A stretch of 64,000 nucleotides of DNA from Christiangramia sp. (GTDB taxonomy: Bacteria > Bacteroidota > Bacteroidia > Flavobacteriales > Flavobacteriaceae). Below are positions 23,746 to 33,437 of this stretch, piece after piece. The stretch is from the NCBI RefSeq assembly GCF_029937855.1, contig NZ_JAPYPC010000010.1, forward strand, positions 49,605 through 113,604, in the 5' to 3' direction. The stretch's first letter is position 1. Each line of letters starts with the position of its first letter. The notes beneath the pieces were generated by a model. That model did no database searches. It was not told the DNA's origin and worked only from the letters and a program-made list of their open reading frames with translations. Made by a program: the position numbers and the translations under genes.

Positions 23746-25806
23746 ATGGCGAATCAAAAACCGAAGAAAAAATTAGATCCCAAAAAACCTAAATTTAGTG
23801 CCTACTGGATTTACGCGGCGATCATTATTATATTTTTAGGCCTAAATTTATTTGGAGACGGTGGATTCTCAGAACCGGCTAAAACCAGTCCGTCTGAGTT
23901 TATGCAGTTCCTGGAGTCTGGTGATGTTGAAAAAGTTGAAATAGTCAATAACACCGTAGCTAAGGTTTATCTTACTGAAGAAGCCAAGCAAAAAGATATT
24001 CATAAAAAGAATATAGACCCGGATCTTTTTCCTACAGGGGAATCTCCCGTATATACATTCCAATTTGGAAGCCTGGAAGTTTTCCAACCCGAATTAAAGG
24101 AAGCTATTAAAGAAAATAACTTAAATACAGAGGTAATTTACGAAACCTCAAGCGATGTTTTAGGAGATCTCTTTTGGGCATTATTGCCATTTATACTGAT
24201 AATCGGTGTTTGGATCTTTATCATGAGAAAAATGAGCTCTGGTGCCGGTGGAGGCGCAGGAGGCCAAATCTTTAACATAGGTAAATCCAAAGCAAAATTA
24301 TTTGACCAGAATACTGACGTAAAGACATCTTTTAAAGATGTGGCAGGTCTTGAAGGCGCTAAAGAAGAAGTTCAGGAAATTGTAGACTTCTTAAAACAAC
24401 CTGAAAAATATACTGCCCTCGGAGGTAAAATTCCTAAAGGAGCCTTATTGGTAGGGCCTCCGGGAACGGGTAAGACATTATTAGCAAAAGCTGTGGCCGG
24501 AGAAGCAAAAGTTCCTTTCTTTTCCCTGTCAGGTTCAGATTTTGTAGAAATGTTTGTTGGTGTGGGAGCTTCAAGAGTAAGAGACCTTTTTAAACAGGCT
24601 AAAGAAAAGTCTCCTTCCATCATATTTATCGATGAAATTGACGCCATAGGTAGAGCAAGAGGAAAGAGTAATTTTTCCGGTTCTAATGATGAGCGTGAAA
24701 ATACCCTCAACCAGTTATTAACTGAAATGGATGGTTTTGGCACTAATACCAACGTAATTGTAGTAGCCGCCACCAACCGGGCAGATGTACTGGACAAAGC
24801 ATTGATGCGTGCCGGTCGTTTTGATAGACAGATCTATGTAGATCTTCCCGACCTCAACGAAAGAAAAGAAATTTTTGAAGTTCATTTAGCTCCGCTTAAG
24901 CGTGTGGCAGATGAATTAGATACCGACTTCCTTGCCAAGCAAACTCCTGGATTTTCAGGGGCAGATATTGCTAATGTTTGTAACGAAGCAGCTCTAATTG
25001 CTGCCAGAAAAGGTAATAAAGCAGTAGGTAAACAGGATTTCCTTGATGCAGTGGACCGTATTGTTGGAGGACTTGAAAAGAAAAACAAAATTATCACTCC
25101 AAGCGAAAAGAAAGCTATCGCATTTCATGAAGCGGGTCACGCCACCGTTAGCTGGATGTTAGAACACGCTGCGCCACTGGTAAAAGTAACCATTGTTCCT
25201 CGTGGACAATCATTAGGCGCCGCATGGTATCTGCCAGAAGAAAGACTTATAGTAAGACCTGAACAAATGCTGGACGAAATGTGTGCCGCTCTTGGTGGTC
25301 GTGCCGCAGAAAAGGTTATATTCAATAAGATCTCCACAGGAGCGCTTAGCGACCTTGAAAAAGTAACCAAACAGGCAAGAGCCATGGTTACTATTTATGG
25401 GCTTAATGAAGCCGTTGGTAACCTCACCTATTACGACTCTTCAGGTCAGAGTGAATACAATTTCACCAAACCTTATAGTGAAAAAACTTCAGAATTAATA
25501 GATAAGGAAATTTCCAACCTGATTGAACAGCAATATAAGCGAGCTCTGGATCTACTAGACCATCATAAAGACAAGCTTACGCAGCTTGCTGAAATACTTC
25601 TGGACAAGGAAGTTATATTCAAGGACGACCTGGAAAAGATCTTTGGAAAACGTCCTTATGAAAAGGAAAAGGAAGAAGGTAAACCCATCAAAGAAAAGAA
25701 CACGCTGAAGGAAACCAGCAAAGATGAGGATGAACCTACAGATTCCAAAGGAAAAAATACAGATGAAGAAGAAGAATTAACTGAAAACGATTCGGTTAAT
25801 AAGTAG
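23746..25806 (+). CDS. ftsH: ATP-dependent zinc metalloprotease FtsH
   Basis: A 686-residue inner-membrane AAA+ protease. Two transmembrane helices (~19-37 and ~145-165) flank a periplasmic domain; a Gly/Ala-rich linker leads to the AAA domain with Walker A GPPGTGKT (~236), Walker B IIFIDEID, arginine-finger region RAGRFDRQ and the zinc site HEAGH (~460). The C-terminal ~50 residues are highly charged and disordered. ATG 23746 is taken in preference to an upstream TTG. It degrades misfolded membrane proteins and, in E. coli, LpxC. A strong 17-bp hairpin terminator follows. Confidence 0.97.
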   Translation: MANQKPKKKLDPKKPKFSAYWIYAAIIIIFLGLNLFGDGGFSEPAKTSPSEFMQFLESGDVEKVEIVNNTVAKVYLTEEAKQKDIHKKNIDPDLFPTGESPVYTFQFGSLEVFQPELKEAIKENNLNTEVIYETSSDVLGDLFWALLPFILIIGVWIFIMRKMSSGAGGGAGGQIFNIGKSKAKLFDQNTDVKTSFKDVAGLEGAKEEVQEIVDFLKQPEKYTALGGKIPKGALLVGPPGTGKTLLAKAVAGEAKVPFFSLSGSDFVEMFVGVGASRVRDLFKQAKEKSPSIIFIDEIDAIGRARGKSNFSGSNDERENTLNQLLTEMDGFGTNTNVIVVAATNRADVLDKALMRAGRFDRQIYVDLPDLNERKEIFEVHLAPLKRVADELDTDFLAKQTPGFSGADIANVCNEAALIAARKGNKAVGKQDFLDAVDRIVGGLEKKNKIITPSEKKAIAFHEAGHATVSWMLEHAAPLVKVTIVPRGQSLGAAWYLPEERLIVRPEQMLDEMCAALGGRAAEKVIFNKISTGALSDLEKVTKQARAMVTIYGLNEAVGNLTYYDSSGQSEYNFTKPYSEKTSELIDKEISNLIEQQYKRALDLLDHHKDKLTQLAEILLDKEVIFKDDLEKIFGKRPYEKEKEEGKPIKEKNTLKETSKDEDEPTDSKGKNTDEEEELTENDSVNK

Positions 25807-25821
25807 TGTAGAAGTTGAAGT

Positions 25822-25862
25822 AAAAAATCTGAAATTAAACAATGGTTAATTTCAGATTTTTT
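25822..25862 (+). terminator. ftsH terminator
   Basis: A perfect 17-bp stem (25822-25838 with 25846-25862, loop ACAATGG) ends in a run of T. The final T is also the first base of the next promoter element. Confidence 0.88.
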
Positions 25863-25869
25863 AACTTTG
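25862..25869 (+). promoter_or_regulatory. -7 promoter element of the LUD-cdsA-psd-ACBP operon
   Basis: TAACTTTG matches TAnnTTTG, overlaps the end of the ftsH terminator by one base and lies 33 bases before the next ATG. Confidence 0.5.
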
Positions 25870-25902
25870 ATAAAAAGACTGTAAGAATCATACCCAGACT
25901 CT

Positions 25903-26514
25903 ATGAATCTATTCAAGAGGTTTCTTAATCCCAAGTCAAAAGCAGACCAGGAGCGGGATATCCCTGAAAATGCAGACAGAGGGAAATATATGCCGGAGGT
26001 AAAATTACCTACCGATGAGCGATTTATGCTCAATTTCAAGAATAATGGCGGAAAATTCTTATACTGTGTGGATGATGCAGAAATTCAGGAAGCTTTTGAT
26101 AATATTCTCATGGAAAATGACTGGTATGAGAAAAAGTGCTGTTGTTTTGACGAGAATTTAAAGACTAAATTCAACAACTTCAATCTGGAATTTAACACCT
26201 CTGCCAATGCAGATTTTTATTTATCCACCTGCGAATTCCTGGTAGCAAATGATGGTTCTATACTCATCTCATCTAACCAGATTAAAGAGCGGAAGCTGCA
26301 TGACCTCCCGGCAAATTTTGTCATCTTATCTTCTACAAGTCAGTTAATTGACACTATTGGCGAGGGCTTAAGAGGTATTAAATTTAAAAACAAACAGCAT
26401 ATCCCTTCTAATATTACAACCATCAAAAATTTTGAAACCCAAAAAGAAGGTGATTTTATGAGTTACGGAAGTAGTACAAAAAACTTATATTTGCTACTGC
26501 TGGAAGATCTGTAA
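25903..26514 (+). CDS. LUD domain protein (lactate-utilisation/YkgG-like)
   Basis: A 203-residue protein resembling LUD-domain proteins (LutC/YkgG type). ANADFYLSTCEFLVANDGSILISSNQI, LPANFVILSSTSQLIDTIGEGL and the C-terminal YGSSTKNLYLLLLEDL fit the family's nucleotide-like fold. No lutA or lutB genes are nearby; instead it heads a phospholipid operon, so a role in lactate oxidation is doubtful. Function unknown. Confidence 0.72.
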   Translation: MNLFKRFLNPKSKADQERDIPENADRGKYMPEVKLPTDERFMLNFKNNGGKFLYCVDDAEIQEAFDNILMENDWYEKKCCCFDENLKTKFNNFNLEFNTSANADFYLSTCEFLVANDGSILISSNQIKERKLHDLPANFVILSSTSQLIDTIGEGLRGIKFKNKQHIPSNITTIKNFETQKEGDFMSYGSSTKNLYLLLLEDL

Positions 26515-26517
26515 TTT

Positions 26518-27321
26518 ATGAAGGAAACCATTATTCGTACTGTTTCGGGATTTCTATATACCTCCATTCTGGTTGCCTCCATTCTGTCTTCTGAAGTTAT
26601 TTTCATCATTCTTTTCTACCTTTTAAGCCTTGTGTGTCTGGTAGAAATGCAAAAACTTTTGCGCCTTAAGAGTTATGCCCTTTACTTTTTGCAGGTAATC
26701 CTATTTTATCTTTTCAGCTTCTTGAAATTTAACCAGGACGCTACCATTCTTCTGCTTTTAATAACAATTTTCGTAAATCTGTTCCTGGTAAAAGATTTGC
26801 TGGTAGTAAAAAAAATTCCTGTTTTCGAAAAAAAGAAATATATCATCATCATATTTTATCTGATCTCTTCTACGATATTTTTAACCCTTATTCCTACTAT
26901 TGAAGGTATTTTTATACCTAAACTGGTTATCGGGATATTCTTTTTGATATGGACCAATGACACCTTTGCTTACCTTGTAGGCAAGAATTTCGGAAAACAT
27001 AAATTATACGAAAAGATCTCACCCAATAAAACGATCGAAGGCTTTCTTGGCGGACTGATTTTTAGCATTTTTATGAGTTATGCTATTTGGTACTATACCG
27101 GCTTTCTCACTATGTGGACCTGGCTTGGTATGGCAATTATATTAAGTATATTTGGTACCCTGGGAGATTTAATTCAGTCTAAATTTAAAAGACAGGCAGG
27201 AGTTAAAGATAGTGGCAAATTGATGCCTGGCCATGGTGGATTGTTTGACAGGTTAGATAGTATTATCTTTGCAAGCCCGTTTGTTTATGCTTATTTATAT
27301 ATATTGAATTATGTTTCATAA
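26518..27321 (+). CDS. cdsA: Phosphatidate cytidylyltransferase
   Basis: A 267-residue polytopic membrane enzyme (about 7-8 hydrophobic helices) making CDP-diacylglycerol from phosphatidate and CTP. The C-terminal signature runs from KISPNKTIEGFLGG through LGDLIQSKFKRQAGVKDSGKL and MPGHGGLFDRLDS. It starts 3 bases after the LUD gene stop and overlaps the psd gene by 11 bases. Confidence 0.96.
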   Translation: MKETIIRTVSGFLYTSILVASILSSEVIFIILFYLLSLVCLVEMQKLLRLKSYALYFLQVILFYLFSFLKFNQDATILLLLITIFVNLFLVKDLLVVKKIPVFEKKKYIIIIFYLISSTIFLTLIPTIEGIFIPKLVIGIFFLIWTNDTFAYLVGKNFGKHKLYEKISPNKTIEGFLGGLIFSIFMSYAIWYYTGFLTMWTWLGMAIILSIFGTLGDLIQSKFKRQAGVKDSGKLMPGHGGLFDRLDSIIFASPFVYAYLYILNYVS

Positions 27322-27967
27322 AGAAGGATACAAAATAATGACCATTACTGCGATTATCCTTATCGCAATAAATATCATTACTTACAATTTAATTAATGTA
27401 TACTGGATAAAATTTGCAATTTTAGTTGTTTCAATCCTTTTCTTCTTTTTGATTATTCAGTTTTTTAGAAATCCGAAAAGAACTACAAGTTTTAATAATG
27501 AACATATTATTGCACCTGTAGATGGTAAAGTAGTAGCTATTGAAGAAGTGTACGAAAAGGAATATTTTAAAGATAACAGGCTGCAAATTTCAATTTTCAT
27601 GTCTCCAATCAATGTACATGTTACCCGACATCCAGTGGGAGGAAAAGTAACCTATAGTAAATATCATCCGGGAAAGTTTCTGGTAGCATGGCATCCAAAA
27701 TCCAGTGAGGAGAATGAGCGTACTACCGTAGTGGTAAAAAATGAAACTGCAGGAGAAATTTTGTACCGTCAGATTGCCGGAGCATTAGCTAAACGTATAG
27801 TTAATTATGCGGAAGTAGATTCAGAAGTGGTACAGGGTAGCGATAGTGGGTTTATTAAATTTGGGAGTAGAGTTGACGTGTTTGTACCTATTGGCACAAA
27901 ATTGAAGGTGGAGATCAATCAAAAAGTAAAAGGAGGAGTTAGCGTAATAGCTGATGTAGTTTCCTAA
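27311..27967 (+). CDS. psd: Phosphatidylserine decarboxylase family protein
   Basis: A 218-residue short-type (archaeal/Bacteroidota) phosphatidylserine decarboxylase. Two N-terminal transmembrane helices precede APVDGKVVAIEEV, ISIFMSPINVHVTRHPVGGKV and the C-terminal QGSDSGFIKFGSRVDVFVP. GS within the latter is the expected self-cleavage site generating the pyruvoyl group. It produces phosphatidylethanolamine, consistent with its place behind cdsA. Confidence 0.95.
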   Translation: MFHKEGYKIMTITAIILIAINIITYNLINVYWIKFAILVVSILFFFLIIQFFRNPKRTTSFNNEHIIAPVDGKVVAIEEVYEKEYFKDNRLQISIFMSPINVHVTRHPVGGKVTYSKYHPGKFLVAWHPKSSEENERTTVVVKNETAGEILYRQIAGALAKRIVNYAEVDSEVVQGSDSGFIKFGSRVDVFVPIGTKLKVEINQKVKGGVSVIADVVS

Positions 27968-27972
27968 ATAGT

Positions 27973-28245
27973 ATGATGGCAGAAGAAAACTCCAGGTTTC
28001 TAAAAGCCTATGAAATGGCAAGTAAAACAGATCAGCAATTTCCACCTGATGTCATGTTGCATTTTTATGCTTTATACAAAAGAGCCACTGAAAAAAATGG
28101 TTTTTACATCCCTCCAACAAATCATGGAGATCTTAGAAGTGCCTTTAAAATAAATGCCCTGGTTCAGGTAAAAGATATCAGTAAAAAAGAGGCAGAAGAG
28201 AAATATATTGAACTGGTAGAACAATATATAGGGCATATTTCTTAA
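27973..28245 (+). CDS. Acyl-CoA-binding protein
   Basis: A 90-residue four-helix acyl-CoA-binding domain protein, a type best known from eukaryotes but recurrent in Bacteroidota. FYALYKRATEKNGFYIPPT matches the LYxLYKQAT helix, and ALVQVKDISKKEAEEKYIELVEQY the final helix; the usual KWxAW is replaced by RSAFKINA. It likely buffers long-chain acyl-CoA for the phospholipid genes directly upstream (6 bases from psd). ATG at 27976 is an equally possible start. Confidence 0.88.
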   Translation: MMAEENSRFLKAYEMASKTDQQFPPDVMLHFYALYKRATEKNGFYIPPTNHGDLRSAFKINALVQVKDISKKEAEEKYIELVEQYIGHIS

Positions 28246-28719
28246 TATAGAATATTCTAAAAAAGAGGCTATTTAAAAAGGCCTTATTCCGGCAAGCTCA
28301 AACCTATGATAAAATATTATCTAACGTAGGAAATTTAAGATACTTGCTCATTTTTTCCATCGATAAAAAAACGAACAATAAAATCCAGGCTTACGAAACT
28401 CTATCTAAATTTATTGTTCAGCACCTAAATTTTAGGAACTCGAGATGTGTTTTGTAGAAAATTCGTTTAGCTCAATCAGCCTAAAATTTCACGGTGCCTA
28501 CACTTCAAATTTTACGATAAATTTTCGATAGGCTGTGGAAACGGAGGCTCTTAAAATTAAATATTTAATTTTAAGATTACTAATTTCAGAAATATGTCAA
28601 TGGTACCTGATTCAGCTCCTAACTGATTTTGATTTTTAATTACTTAAGATCTCAAATAAATTCCGGCCGACGTTTTTTCGACTTTTTAGACAGCTTCTTT
28701 TTCTTCCTCGTTTTATTCG
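28246..28719. repeat. Non-coding element with inverted ends between convergent genes
   Basis: 474 bases without a gene. The left end (28260-28282, AAAAAGAGGCTATTTAAAAAGGC) and the inverted right end (~28680-28702, ACTTTTTAGACAGCTTCTTTTT) match at about 19 of 23 positions; the same end sequence flanks the element at 45962-46088. Inside are a 26-bp perfect palindrome (28550-28575) and an imperfect inverted pair (28421-28436 / 28480-28497). No transposase remnant is seen. It may act as terminator for the genes on both sides. Confidence 0.65.
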
Positions 28720-31350
28720 TTACTTCAGGCTGTTTAAACTCGCTTTTAAGGCTTCAATCTTAGCTTCAGCATCTGCTTTCTTCGCCTTCTCAATGGCTAT
28801 TACCTTTTCTGGCGCATTATTCACAAAACGCTCATTAGAAAGTTTTTTATCTACAGATTTCAGGAAACCTTCTGTATAATTCAATTCCTCCTGAATCTTT
28901 TTCTTTTCGGCTTCCACATCTATAGCCCCTACGATCGGGATGAAATATTCATTAGATCTCACCCTAAAAGAAAGCGCCCCATCTACAGATCCATTTACAT
29001 ATTCAAAATTAGATATGTTTCCCATTTTAGAAATTACACCATCAAATGTTGTAGAAGTATTTTCATTATTAAGGACTCTAAGCTCTATTTCATTTTTAAA
29101 GGAAATATTCTTGTCTTTTCTAATCTTTCTCACTCCGGCAATAACTTCAGCAGCATGCGAAAACTCTTTAATAATATTTTCGCCGAATTCTCTTTCTTCT
29201 GGCCATCTTGCAACAATCAAAGCCTCTTCCGGCGAACGTTCCTTTATTGCCTGCCAGATCTCTTCCGTTACAAATGGCATAAATGGATGCAATATTTTAA
29301 GGTTATCTTCCAGAATAGCAATTATAGCCTTATAGGTCTTGCCGTCCATCGGCTCACCATAACCTGGTTTTACCATTTCTAAAAACCAGCTACAGTAATC
29401 ATCCCAAATCAATTTATAGGTAGACATCAATGCATCACTTATCCTATATTTTGAATAATGATCTTCTATCTCCCTAATTGTCTTCTGAAATTTAGCGGTG
29501 TACCAGTCGATTGCCATTCTCGCTGTTTCCGGTTGCTCGATTTCTTCTGAAATCTCCCAACTCTTTACCAGACGGAAAGCATTCCATATTTTGTTTGAAA
29601 AGCTACTTCCCTGCTTACAAAGATCTTCGTCGAACATAAGGTCATTACCCGCAGGAGAGCTCAACAACATGCCTACACGAACACCATCAGCTCCATATTG
29701 CTCTATTAATGCAAGCGGATCTGGTGAGTTCCCCAGGGATTTAGACATTTTTCTTCGCTGCTTATCCCTAACTATACCTGTAAGATAAACATTCTTAAAA
29801 GGCCTTTCACCTCTATATTCATAGCCCGCCATGATCATCCTGGCTACCCAGAAAAATAATATTTCAGGAGCAGTAACCAGATCGTTTGTGGGATAATAAT
29901 ATTGTATTTCTTTATTTTCAGGCTCTAAGACTCCATTGAAGACACTCATTGGCCACAACCATGAAGAAAACCAGGTATCCAGCGCATCTTTATCCTGAGT
30001 AAGGTCTGAAACCTGTAATTCTGAGTTTCCAGTAGCTTCACGAGCTTTCTCAAGTGCTTTTTCGACTGTTTCAGCAACTACAAAATCGTTCTTACCGGTT
30101 CCGTAGAAATAAGCCGGAATTTGATGTCCCCACCAAAGCTGGCGAGAAATATTCCAGTCACGCACATTCTCCATCCAGTGTCTATAGGTATTCAGGAATT
30201 TTTCAGGAACAAGGTTAATATCATCTCCAAGAACCGCTTCTATAGCTGGCTGAGCCATTTCCTTCATCTTTAAGAACCATTGATCGCTCAATTTTGGCTC
30301 GATCACGGCCCCCGTTCGTTCACTGGTTCCTACTTTATTTACATAATCTTCCACCTTAGCAAGAAAACCAGAAATTTCAAGCTCTTCAACAATTTCAGCA
30401 CGAACCACAAAACGATCTTTTCCCTCGTAATGCAACCCGTAATGATTTAAGGTTGCATCATCATTAAAAATATCAATAACCTCAAGATCATGTTTGTCCC
30501 CAAGATTTTTATCGTTTTCATCATGAGCAGGAGTAACTTTTAAACAACCTGTTCCAAATTCCATATCTACATATTCATCTTCAATAATGGGAATGGTCCT
30601 GTTACAGACAGGTACAATGGCTTTTTTTCCGCGTAAATGAGAAAATCTTTCATCATTTGGGTTGATACAAATTGCTGTATCCCCCAAGATAGTTTCAGGC
30701 CTTGTAGTTGCAATGGTAAGATAGTCTTCCGTCCCGTCTACTTTATATTTCAAATAATAGAGCCTGGCATTTCGCTCCTCATAATTCACTTCTTCATCAG
30801 AAAGTGTGGTCTTCGCCTGTGGATCCCAATTCACCATGCGGTAACCGCGATAAATTAGGCCTTTTTCATATAGGTCCACAAAAACTTTTATCACTGAAGC
30901 AGACATATCCTCATCCATCGTAAATTTGGTTCGTTCCCAATCACAGGAAGCGCCCAGCTTTTTTAATTGCTGAAGAATGATTCCACCATGTTTATTTGTC
31001 CATTCCCAGGCATGTTGTAGAAATTCCTCACGACTGAGATTATTTTTATCAATTCCTTCCGCCTTAAGTTTGGCTACAACTTTAGCTTCGGTAGCAATAG
31101 AAGCATGATCTGTGCCGGGTACCCAGCAGGCATTAAAACCTTTCAGCCTGGCTCTTCTCACCAGTACATCCTGGATAGTGTTATTCAGCATATGGCCCAT
31201 ATGCAATACACCGGTAACATTGGGTGGAGGGATTACAATGGTATATGGCTCTCTTTCATCGACTTCTGAATGAAAATAATTATTTTTCATCCAGTAGTCA
31301 TACCACTTATCCTCTACTCTTTTCGCATTATATTGTGAAGCAATTGCCAT
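28720..31350 (-). CDS. valS: Valine--tRNA ligase
   Basis: An 876-residue class I tRNA synthetase. The HIGH motif appears as [21 protein letters not shown] as [15 protein letters not shown]; the editing domain shows [17 protein letters not shown] and the C-terminus ends in the ValS-specific coiled coil (from [18 protein letters not shown] on). ATG 31350 is chosen because an upstream in-frame TTG (31380) lies inside the promoter element at 31378-31385. Confidence 0.97.
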   Translation of the reverse strand: MAIASQYNAKRVEDKWYDYWMKNNYFHSEVDEREPYTIVIPPPNVTGVLHMGHMLNNTIQDVLVRRARLKGFNACWVPGTDHASIATEAKVVAKLKAEGIDKNNLSREEFLQHAWEWTNKHGGIILQQLKKLGASCDWERTKFTMDEDMSASVIKVFVDLYEKGLIYRGYRMVNWDPQAKTTLSDEEVNYEERNARLYYLKYKVDGTEDYLTIATTRPETILGDTAICINPNDERFSHLRGKKAIVPVCNRTIPIIEDEYVDMEFGTGCLKVTPAHDENDKNLGDKHDLEVIDIFNDDATLNHYGLHYEGKDRFVVRAEIVEELEISGFLAKVEDYVNKVGTSERTGAVIEPKLSDQWFLKMKEMAQPAIEAVLGDDINLVPEKFLNTYRHWMENVRDWNISRQLWWGHQIPAYFYGTGKNDFVVAETVEKALEKAREATGNSELQVSDLTQDKDALDTWFSSWLWPMSVFNGVLEPENKEIQYYYPTNDLVTAPEILFFWVARMIMAGYEYRGERPFKNVYLTGIVRDKQRRKMSKSLGNSPDPLALIEQYGADGVRVGMLLSSPAGNDLMFDEDLCKQGSSFSNKIWNAFRLVKSWEISEEIEQPETARMAIDWYTAKFQKTIREIEDHYSKYRISDALMSTYKLIWDDYCSWFLEMVKPGYGEPMDGKTYKAIIAILEDNLKILHPFMPFVTEEIWQAIKERSPEEALIVARWPEEREFGENIIKEFSHAAEVIAGVRKIRKDKNISFKNEIELRVLNNENTSTTFDGVISKMGNISNFEYVNGSVDGALSFRVRSNEYFIPIVGAIDVEAEKKKIQEELNYTEGFLKSVDKKLSNERFVNNAPEKVIAIEKAKKADAEAKIEALKASLNSLK

Positions 31351-31377
31351 TTCTTGGTCTGATTTTTGAAATAATGG

Positions 31378-31385
31378 CAAAAGTA
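31378..31385 (-). promoter_or_regulatory. -7 promoter element of valS
   Basis: Minus-strand TACTTTTG matches TAnnTTTG, 27 bases before the chosen ATG. It overlaps and so excludes the longer TTG start. Confidence 0.5.
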
Positions 31386-31485
31386 ATTATTAATACAGGA
31401 TTATGAAAGTTACTGAAATGATTAAAATTTTGAGATTTGAACTATTTCCGTGTATCTTTACTAATCCGATTAAAATCTAAAAATT

Positions 31486-31878
31486 ATGAAAAAACTAATT
31501 GCAATAGCCATATTCGTTCTTGCCGGTGTGGCAACCGCCCAGGCGCAGAAAATAGCAAAAATCGAGTTTAAATCTGAAACAATCGACTACGGTGAAATAA
31601 TGAAAGGCAGTGATGGAGTAAGAGTATTTGAATTCACTAATGTAGGAGATGCTCCTTTAGTAATTGAAGATGTGAAATCCAGCTGTGGATGCACTGTTCC
31701 TAAAAAACCGGAAGAACCGATTATGCCTGGCGAAAAAGGCGAAATTGAGGTTAAATACGATACGAAGAGAGTGGGACCTATTAGAAAGACAGTCACTGTT
31801 TATTCTAACGCCGAGGAACCCACAAAAGCTCTTAAGATTAAAGGACTTGTAAAGGAAGAGTCCGGAGACAGTAAATAA
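31486..31878 (+). CDS. DUF1573 domain secreted protein
   Basis: A 130-residue protein: signal peptide (~1-20, ending ATAQAQ) followed by a DUF1573 Ig-like domain. The typical GEIMKGSDGVRVFEFTNVGD, VIEDVKSSCGCTVPKKPEEPI and GEIEVKYDTKRVGP segments are visible, including the SSCGCT cysteine pair. These proteins are very common in Bacteroidota envelopes; the molecular function is unknown. It has its own terminator. Confidence 0.93.
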   Translation: MKKLIAIAIFVLAGVATAQAQKIAKIEFKSETIDYGEIMKGSDGVRVFEFTNVGDAPLVIEDVKSSCGCTVPKKPEEPIMPGEKGEIEVKYDTKRVGPIRKTVTVYSNAEEPTKALKIKGLVKEESGDSK

Positions 31879-31895
31879 TTTTTTTTAAATATTTG

Positions 31896-31927
31896 AAAAA
31901 GCCTTCCAAACGGAGGGCTTTTTTTAT
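31896..31927 (+). terminator. Terminator of the DUF1573 gene
   Basis: AAAAAGCCTTCC (31896-31907) pairs with GGAGGGCTTTTT (31912-31923) with one G-U pair and loop AAAC, followed by more T. Confidence 0.88.
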
Positions 31928-32240
31928 TAAAAACCAGTCGTGGCCAATTAAAATTTAAAAATAGAGCTAAAGCCTGTATTTTTAAATATTCAAAGCTTTT
32001 TACGACTAGCTATATCCTGCTTTTAAAAATTTTTGAATAATGGCTTCTTTTGAAAACATAAATTCTACTCACTTTGTTTATTAGTTAGTTAAGTCCGAAT
32101 TTAATTTCTACTAATAAAAAGCGAAGCGGTCTAATTTCTTTGACCGTTCATGAATAATTAAAGATCATGGATAATTACCCTAAGATTATTATTGATTAAT
32201 ATATTAATTTTGCAATTTTGCACCGCACAAATTATAAGCT
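31928..32240. other. AT-rich gap, no gene seen
   Basis: About 313 bases with no reading frame that looks coding on either strand. The only recognisable element is the promoter-like TAATTTTG at 32205-32212, 28 bases before the aminotransferase ATG. Confidence 0.6.
32205..32212 (+). promoter_or_regulatory. -7 promoter element of the aminotransferase-murB operon
   Basis: TAATTTTG matches TAnnTTTG; no good TTTG at the -33 distance. Confidence 0.42.
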
Positions 32241-33437
32241 ATGCCTAAGATTTCTACCAAAGGGCTGGAAATGCCTGAATCCCCGATAAGAAAATTGGTT
32301 CCTTTTGCCGAAGCAGCAACTAAAAAAGGAAGAAAAATATATCAACTCAATATTGGTCAACCCGATATTAAAACTCCCGAAGTTGCTTTAGATGCCGTAA
32401 GAAAACATGATATTGAAGTACTTTCTTACAGCCATTCTGCTGGTTTCGAAAGTTACCGTAAAAAATTAGCAGGCTATTACCAAAAAACTGCCCTTCCTGT
32501 TAATGCAGAAGACATCATTATTACTACCGGTGGTTCTGAAGCCCTGCTTTTTGCCATGGGTAGTATTACAGATCCCGGTGACGAAATAATTATCCCGGAA
32601 CCATTTTATGCCAATTACAACGGATTCGCTACAGCTTCAGGAGTAAAAATAAGACCTATCGAAGCCAGTATTGAGAATAATTTTGCATTGCCCCCTATTT
32701 CAGAATTTGAAAAATTAATTTCCGATAAAACAAAAGCTATTGTTCTTTGCAACCCCGGAAATCCAACGGGATACCTTTATACCAAAGAAGAGGTGCAACA
32801 AATTGCCGATCTTGCTTTAGAACATGACCTTTTTGTGGTTTCAGACGAAGTATATCGCGAATTTGCTTACGAAGGAGCTGAACATCACTCCATCATGAGC
32901 ATTCCAGAGCTTGCTGAAAATGCTATTATGGTAGATTCAGTTTCCAAGCGCTACAGCATGTGTGGAGCCAGAATAGGCTGTCTGGTTTCAAAAAATAAAG
33001 AAGTAATTGCTACGGCCATGAAATTTGCCCAGGCAAGATTAAGTCCGCCAACTTTTGCACAAATTGCCAGTGAGGCTGCTTTAGATACTCCGCAATCATA
33101 TTTTGACGATGTGATTGAACAATACACTTATCGAAGAGATCTTCTTGTAAACGGCCTTGAAAAGATTGAAGGTGTAAAAGTTGCCAAACCAAAAGGTGCA
33201 TTTTACTGTATCGCTGAACTACCTGTTGAAGATGCAGATGATTTTGCAAAATGGCTTTTAGAAGATTTTGAAGACGATAATGAAACGGTCATGGTTGCCC
33301 CTGCTGCAGGTTTTTATTCTACACCAAACACAGGAAAAAACCAGGTGAGAATAGCTTATGTTTTAAAAAAGGAGAATCTTGAACGCGCTATCAATATTCT
33401 TGAAAAAGCTTTAAAACAATATAACAAGCAGTCTTAA
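32241..33437 (+). CDS. PLP-dependent aminotransferase (class I, aspartate aminotransferase-like)
   Basis: A 398-residue fold-type I aminotransferase. NIGQPDIKTPEVALDAVRK, TTGGSEALLFAMG, LCNPGNPTGYLYTKEEV (Asn and Pro of the PLP site), SDEVYREFAYEG and the Schiff-base Lys in VDSVSKRYSMCGARIGCLV are present. VRIAYVLKKENL near the end carries the carboxylate-binding Arg. The best-supported reaction is aspartate/2-oxoglutarate transamination, though the specificity of this subgroup is broad. Its stop overlaps the murB start (TAATG). Confidence 0.9.
   Translation: MPKISTKGLEMPESPIRKLVPFAEAATKKGRKIYQLNIGQPDIKTPEVALDAVRKHDIEVLSYSHSAGFESYRKKLAGYYQKTALPVNAEDIIITTGGSEALLFAMGSITDPGDEIIIPEPFYANYNGFATASGVKIRPIEASIENNFALPPISEFEKLISDKTKAIVLCNPGNPTGYLYTKEEVQQIADLALEHDLFVVSDEVYREFAYEGAEHHSIMSIPELAENAIMVDSVSKRYSMCGARIGCLVSKNKEVIATAMKFAQARLSPPTFAQIASEAALDTPQSYFDDVIEQYTYRRDLLVNGLEKIEGVKVAKPKGAFYCIAELPVEDADDFAKWLLEDFEDDNETVMVAPAAGFYSTPNTGKNQVRIAYVLKKENLERAINILEKALKQYNKQS

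Noticed and set aside
25903..26514. Lactate utilisation operon (lutABC) based on the LUD protein
   Set aside because: No lutA or lutB partner is present; the neighbours are ftsH and phospholipid genes.
31351..31380. Longer valS starting at TTG 31380
   Set aside because: The TTG lies inside the TACTTTTG promoter element, so it would not be in the mRNA.
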